Assembly (NCBI GenBank): GCA_032158295.1
Contig: CM063249.1
Location: forward strand, 10,625,139-10,689,138
DNA: 64,000 nt
Direction of reading: 5' to 3'
DNA from: Pycnopodia helianthoides
Taxonomy: Eukaryota > Echinodermata > Asteroidea > Forcipulatida > Asteriidae
Every line of letters starts with the position of its first letter. Position 1 is the first letter of the stretch. Below, piece by piece: positions 58,745-64,000 of this stretch. A model generated the notes under the pieces. It worked only from the letters and a program-made list of their open reading frames with translations. It made no database searches and was not told the origin of the DNA. The position numbers and the translations under genes were made by a program.

Positions 58745-61700
58745 CAAATCATCAAGAACAAAACCACGTAACCGCAACAAATTTCTGAACGTGCATTTCA
58801 CACACTGATTAGTACACCGTCACTCGACCTTATCCAGACCTCGTTAACATTTACAATTCAACGACCAACCAAAAAATAGACGTGATGGACAACTGCGATG
58901 TCTCATCATTAATGTGCAAGTCATTATAATGTTAATAAAGTTATGCATGACATTCATGTGAAGTCAGCCCAATACCACGTATAGCCCCCTAACGATCCGG
59001 TCATGTCAACAGCTGTTCTTTCCATTTTATGGAATATGAAACAATCTATCATACTGATCCTGCGATATGATAGATGACTAACCTAATGAGTGTGTACTTT
59101 CGCCAAATTACATTACCCAGTTGACACGAAGCTGGTCTTTCCTTGTACGTCACTAATCGTCATTTCCATTTCGGGGGCCGTGTCTAGTACAAACAGTTAT
59201 CGCGAAGAGTTTGGTCCCATGTTACTTCTTGTATTATTTGCATATCTGTCTTCATAGAAAGTGGACTTTGGTTGGGAAGAACGATGCGTCCCTTTAGGGT
59301 GCACATTTTTCGTATGTGAAAAAAAGAGAATTCAATTTCTTGCAAAACAAAATGCATCCATACTTCCCATAGCATCTCAAGACTGCCCTGTGGGCTTTTT
59401 GCGGGCTCCCTGAGCTCATATTTTGCAACAGTATCCCTCCCCACATCATCGAGGTGATTTTATTCAAACCCTTTCCACGAAATATTGTACCGATTCGCCT
59501 CCAGTCTGTTTCCGTCGAGTTATGTACGTTGACCCAGCCAGAAACAGTTTCCTCTATACTCGCCATGACTGTGTGGCATGATAACATGCACTCACACGTA
59601 TAATGTTCAACCATGACTGCCCCCGACATGACAGTCAACGGTCAACACCGTAAGAGTTAAATGTCAACTTTGTTGTCAGCTTGCAAAAAAAGAAAAAAAA
59701 AAGAAAAAGAAAAAAAAAAAAAAACAGGAGAGAAGAAGAAAAACATGCGCCAGGGGTTTTCGCTCGGCACGGTCTTCGTTTCCATGAAGGCTGCGTGACA
59801 TTTTCGCGCCAGAATGCTCCTTACCGCTTCCGTAGTTTAGTCACAATTACAAGGAGATGCAATAAACTCGTCTGCCGTGACATCGTGCGTCTGGCAGTTT
59901 CGACTGTCCAGATTCCGGACGCAAATTTCGCATTGGTGGATGATCTGAAAGGGTGTTTGGATATCTCCAGACAATTTGCCCATCGATTTTTGAACCGCAC
60001 GCCGGTGAAATCGTTGCAGCCGAAGCTGGTCACGGGCGTGCCTTCTCAATTAGCGCAAGTGATAGTTTAGCTTACTGTTCACGATATTTTTTTTGTAAAA
60101 GGGGTCAAAGGTTAGATTTTAACGCACCGAATTTTTTTAACGTCCTGGAAATCGCGATTGGTAGCATCTTTAAGATGACTGCTGCGTCGCCATAGCTCCT
60201 TGGGAAGCAACCGGCTTCTCTGCAGAATAAGTAGCTTGACTTCTTTTGAAATGACGGATACCGACTTTGCTCAAAGGGCAGCCATTTTGTCTCCCATTCG
60301 AATCAATCTAACCAAGCTGCGAATGGGAAGGAAAATATAGTCTGGCTCCTCGTATGGTATAATTAGAATCAGAGTTTATTATCACTAATACCCGAAGGGA
60401 ACACGACAGAGATGATGGCATTAAGTCTAGCGCAGGATTTCGAAATTTCAATGTTGTGGTTAGGATACTATTAGTTTATTAATAAATTAATTTGTTTATT
60501 TGAAATCTTCGGATATTAAACAGCATTTAGGTTTTAAAATGTCCGGGTCAAGACGGAAGTTTAACAAAACTGTAATCAAAGACGTGTCAGACCCAATAGT
60601 TCACGACAATGGCACAACAAAAGTGGGATACTTCTTGATGCGAATCCTTTTAAGATGTTAGGTCCGGGTTTTTTTTTTTACGATTTGACCCTGAAACTTA
60701 AGATTAAAATTGTTGAGAGCTATTTTTTGTTTATAGATTAGGAAAAGTAATAAGCTTTTCTTTAAGGTTATTGCATGAAACAGTCGTCCGCCAATAATAA
60801 GTCGTAGTCAATTCAAAACAATAAAATGAATTATTGTATGGGTTCCGATGTTATCTCACGTCAATCAGCCGAGGTACAGACGATTTTTCACCTAACATGT
60901 GCATTGTCCGTGGCATTATGTGAAGTTGTGTACGTCTTGAAACAGCATCATCTGTCCAAATTCGTTCCGAGATAAAATTCTATCAGGAAAGTTATTTATG
61001 CTAAAAGTCGGGCCATGCAAACTTAATAACTTTATGCATTGCGAATATCCTTTACCATGCCCTTTACCTTCCTTAAATATCACAGTGTACGTATATTACT
61101 TCTCTTTCCATCCCCTCCTTTCTCATCTTTCCAGGGCAATCTTTTTTTTCATCAACACACACCCTTCGTCTGCAACCCTCTCATGTATCCCGTCCACTTC
61201 TCTCCTTTCCACCCCTCTGGGTCCCCTCCAAATTCCCACAACCATCACCTCTGTCTGACCTCGAGTGGCTGTCACAACCATCGACTCTTTCTTCTCCTCC
61301 TCTAACTTCACTTCACTCCCCCCGACCCCCCCCCTCTTCCTCCACTTTGTAATTTATTATAGCGCAGCCAATTTGGTTCTCTTTCACTTAAATCAATGTA
61401 ACCCCCCAAAGGCTGGAAGATGAAACAGTATGGCCCCCCTTTTTATGAGGACAATTAGTATTCATTTACTGTGATTAGATACAGGGGATATGACGAAGAT
61501 GGCGACTGTGTTGTGGATGTCTTTCTGGCAACCCCCCTGCCTAGACGTTGAGTCAATAAGACAATGCACAAAATGGTTTTTCAAAATAGTATCGGGAGAT
61601 ATCAAGAAAGGCAGAGGTTAAGAGTGTTGTCAAAAGAAAGAACTCTATATTTTTTGTCTCATATACGGGAATTTACCCCCCCCCCCAATTTTAGTTTACA

Positions 61701-62760
61701 TCGTCAGTTTGTTTCCATTGTTAAAATGTTGATGTTTTGCCCACCCACCCCCCCCCAAAAAAAACAACAACAACAACAACAACAACCAAGAATACCGACA
61801 GGTTTTCATTATCATGATTATGCAATAAATTAAATCGAATAGAAGATTGATTAGATATAAGTTTGCTCTGGCTTAAAAAAAACATAGACTCATAGAACAT
61901 CTTTTCAAATATTGAACTATCTTTTTTCAAGATGTATTGAGCAGTGGCACTAATTCTCAATATTTTTCATCAGGGGAGGAAATTGAGTTGGAGTGTTTAA
62001 CCTTGGCCATTCATCCCTCAGTTTGCGGCGGTCTTTAATTTCCAAACGGGATGTGGGCTCTCGCATTCAGCGTGATGCCTGTCCAACTTGTACTACCCCA
62101 GCAACTGTTAAATAAATAGCTGGAGTTTTGTAATCAAACCCCGGGATGAGACGGTCCTCCTCGACAGACACGTCTGAGCTTTTCATCAAAATGTTAGAAT
62201 GTCATGGCCGAATGATGAAAGTGTTCTTTGTTATTCGAGATATGTACTTGTATTTGGATTAGCAGCTGGTTGGACGTGGATGTATACCGTGGAGGTATAA
62301 TGGTGTTTGCGCCTATAACTTTGTTACGATCACCGTCCTTCTGTATCTGTTTCATTTTTTGTTTACGTAAATCCCGATCTTGATTTTTTTATATTATTCA
62401 ATACATATCCAACAGTGCCAAGTGCTGATAATAGAACGGTGATTGGGAGAAGAAATGTTCAGTTTAAGGTGTGGGAGGAAAACCACAGTGGGAATAAAAA
62501 AAAAAAAAAAACGCAATCAGGAAGGGACTGAAAACCACATGCTAGGCCCCGGTCTGAGGTGGGAGATGTACGGGGGTCCACAGAGAGGTGAAAGGCAGGG
62601 GGAAAACCACCATTATCGTCACCATCATTAGACATATTGTGTAGATATATTTTACCGTCTCTGTAATATATATATATATTTTTTTAATTAAGAATTTTTT
62701 TCTCCACGCATTGTACTGAAATCGATTCCGTCGTTCGCAAAATCCTTAGGTACAAAGGCG
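58745..62760 (+). other. Non-coding stretch with simple repeats
   Basis: Nothing here resembles a known gene. Simple-sequence tracts include A-rich 59684-59725, C-runs near 61320 and 61678, (aac)n at 61764-61785 and A-run 62497-62512. The block 59830-60070 is GC-richer with several overlapping open frames in both strands but no recognisable domain. Confidence 0.4.
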
Positions 62761-62799
62761 GGAGTGGTTAGAATATAAGGGGCAGAGTGAGGGTTAAGG

Positions 62800-63290
62800 T
62801 TGTGAACAAGTTTATGGGTGTCTCCAAAAGTTTCCCGCAGCTTGTGAACAAGTTTATGGGTGTGTCCCCAAAAATCCGTTGCAGTTTGTGAACAAGTTTA
62901 TGGGTGTGTCCCAAAAAATCCGTTGCAGTTTGTGAACAAGTTTATGGGTGTGTCTCCAAAAGGTCCATTGAAGTTTCTGAACAAGTTTATGGGTGTGTCT
63001 CCAAAAGGTCCAGTGCAGTTTCTGAACAAGTTTATGGGTGTGTCTCCAAAAGGTCCATTGCAGATTCTGAACAAGTTTATGGGTGTGTCTCCAAAAGGTC
63101 CATTGCAGTTTGTAAACAAGTTTATGGGTGTGTCTCCAAATGGTCCATTGCAGTTTGTAAACAAGTTTATGGGTGTGTCTACAAAAGTTCCCTTGCAGTT
63201 GGTGCACAAGTTTTATGGGTGTGTCTCCAAATGGTACATTGCAAATTCTGAACAAGTTTATGGGTCGCTCAAAAAAATCCCTTGCAGATT
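62800..63290 (+). repeat. Minisatellite with 42-45 bp unit
   Basis: The word gaacaagtttatgggtgtgtc recurs every 42, 44, 44, 45 and then mostly 45 bp, with tccaaaaggtccattgcagttt between. About eleven copies are visible, the right ones more diverged. A unit of 45 is divisible by three, so several frames stay open (a 230-codon ORF on - and others on +). These are repeat artefacts unless transcripts show otherwise. Confidence 0.9.
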
Positions 63291-64000
63291 GTAAACAATT
63301 TCCTGGGATGGTCTCTAAAAGGTCTCTGGCAGTTTGGTAACAACTTATGGGTGTGGTTCCCCGGTATGTCTCCAAATGTCTTTGGCAGTTTGTGAACAAT
63401 TTCATGGGTGTGTCTCTCAAATGTCTCTGGCAGTTTGATAACCATTTCTGGGTGTGGCTCCCGATGGTCTCTGTGTGAACACGTTTATGGGTGTCTCTTT
63501 CAAATGTATCTGGCAGTTTAATGACAACTATGGGTGTGTCTCTCAATCGGTTAATGTCTCTGGCAGTTTAATGACGTTTATGGGTGTGTCTGTCAAATGT
63601 CTCTGGCAGTTTGATAATATTTATGGATGTGTCTCTTAAATGTCTCTGGCAGTTTGATAATATTTATGGGTGTGTCTCTTAAATGTCTCTGGCAGTTTGA
63701 TGACAATTATGGGTGTGTCTCTCAAATGTCTCTGGTAGTTTAATGATATTTATGGGTGTGCCTCTCAAATGTCTCTGGCAGTTTAATGACAATTATGGGT
63801 GTGTCTCTCAAATGTCTCTGGCAGTTTGATAACCATTTCTGGGTGTGGCTCCCGATGGTCTCTGTGTGAACACGTTTATGGGTGTCTCTTTCAAATGTCT
63901 CTGGCAGTTTAATGACGTTTATGGGTGTGTCTGTCAAATGTCTCTGGCAGTTTGATAATATTTATGGATGTGTCTCTTAAATGTCTCTGGCAGTTTGATA
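63290..64000 (+). repeat. Related minisatellite with higher-order period, continues past the window
   Basis: Units of about 43 bp share tgtctctggcagttt, atgacaattatgggtgtgtc and ctcaaa. A distinctive variant (ccatttctgggtgtggctcc) appears at 63442 and again at 63833, 391 bp apart, with the same following variant units. This shows block duplication of about nine units. The array reaches the window end. Confidence 0.88.

Noticed and set aside
59681..60070. 129-codon ORF starting in an A/G-rich tract
   Set aside because: Several frames on both strands are open, it starts in simple sequence, and no family is recognisable.
62854..63546. 230-codon minus-strand ORF
   Set aside because: It is the translation of the 43-45 bp minisatellite; other frames on both strands are equally open and no domain is present.

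Overview
The window is animal nuclear DNA: AT-rich, intron-rich (GT/AG introns of 0.2-2 kb) and loaded with small non-autonomous DNA transposons, tRNA-derived SINE pieces and tandem repeats. The gene set (SBDS, a TSSK4/5-type testis kinase, selenoprotein H, AIFM3) and the repeat style suggest a marine invertebrate deuterostome. The AAAGGCAGTGGA...TTTTGGTAA mobile elements look to me like those of sea stars (Asterias-like); that placement is inference from memory. No viral, prokaryotic or toxin gene was seen.

Layout. 1-2152: flank, with a possible divergent promoter. 2153-5860 (+): SBDS, five coding exons. 8784-14717 (+): TSSK-like serine/threonine kinase, nine coding exons and an unusually long C-terminal tail. 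21196 down to about 16278 (-): SELENOH, three coding exons plus a separate 3' UTR exon carrying a convincing form-2 SECIS element; the selenocysteine TGA is at 19534-19536. 21595-22624 (+): a small three-exon gene of unknown function, divergent from SELENOH across about 400 bp. 38608 down to 26201 or slightly lower (-): AIFM3, a Rieske plus FAD/NAD oxidoreductase with at least 15 coding exons and an N-myristoylation start. 38.6-54.4 kb: mostly repeats (a 167-bp satellite and three copies of a TTAA-flanked MITE). 54.4-56.1 kb: three candidate signal-peptide first exons on +. 56.1-62.7 kb: no recognisable gene. 62.8-64 kb: a 43-45 bp minisatellite with a higher-order period, running off the window.

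Three conserved exons (SBDS exon 3, the AIFM3 FAD-motif exon, the last TSSK exon) each need one extra base to stay in frame, and AIFM3 exon 1/2 phasing may be a fourth case. All shifts go the same way. The likeliest cause is residual single-base deletions in the assembly, so automated gene models here would be truncated or split.

The genes do not form a pathway. SBDS acts in 60S ribosome maturation, TSSK in sperm, SELENOH in nuclear redox control and AIFM3 as a mitochondrial/cytosolic flavoprotein. SELENOH is the most information-rich locus: a recoded TGA, a SECIS placed beyond a 3' UTR intron, a Mutator-like element with a 10-bp target duplication in intron 1, a fold-back element in intron 2, and nested MITEs in the 3' UTR intron.
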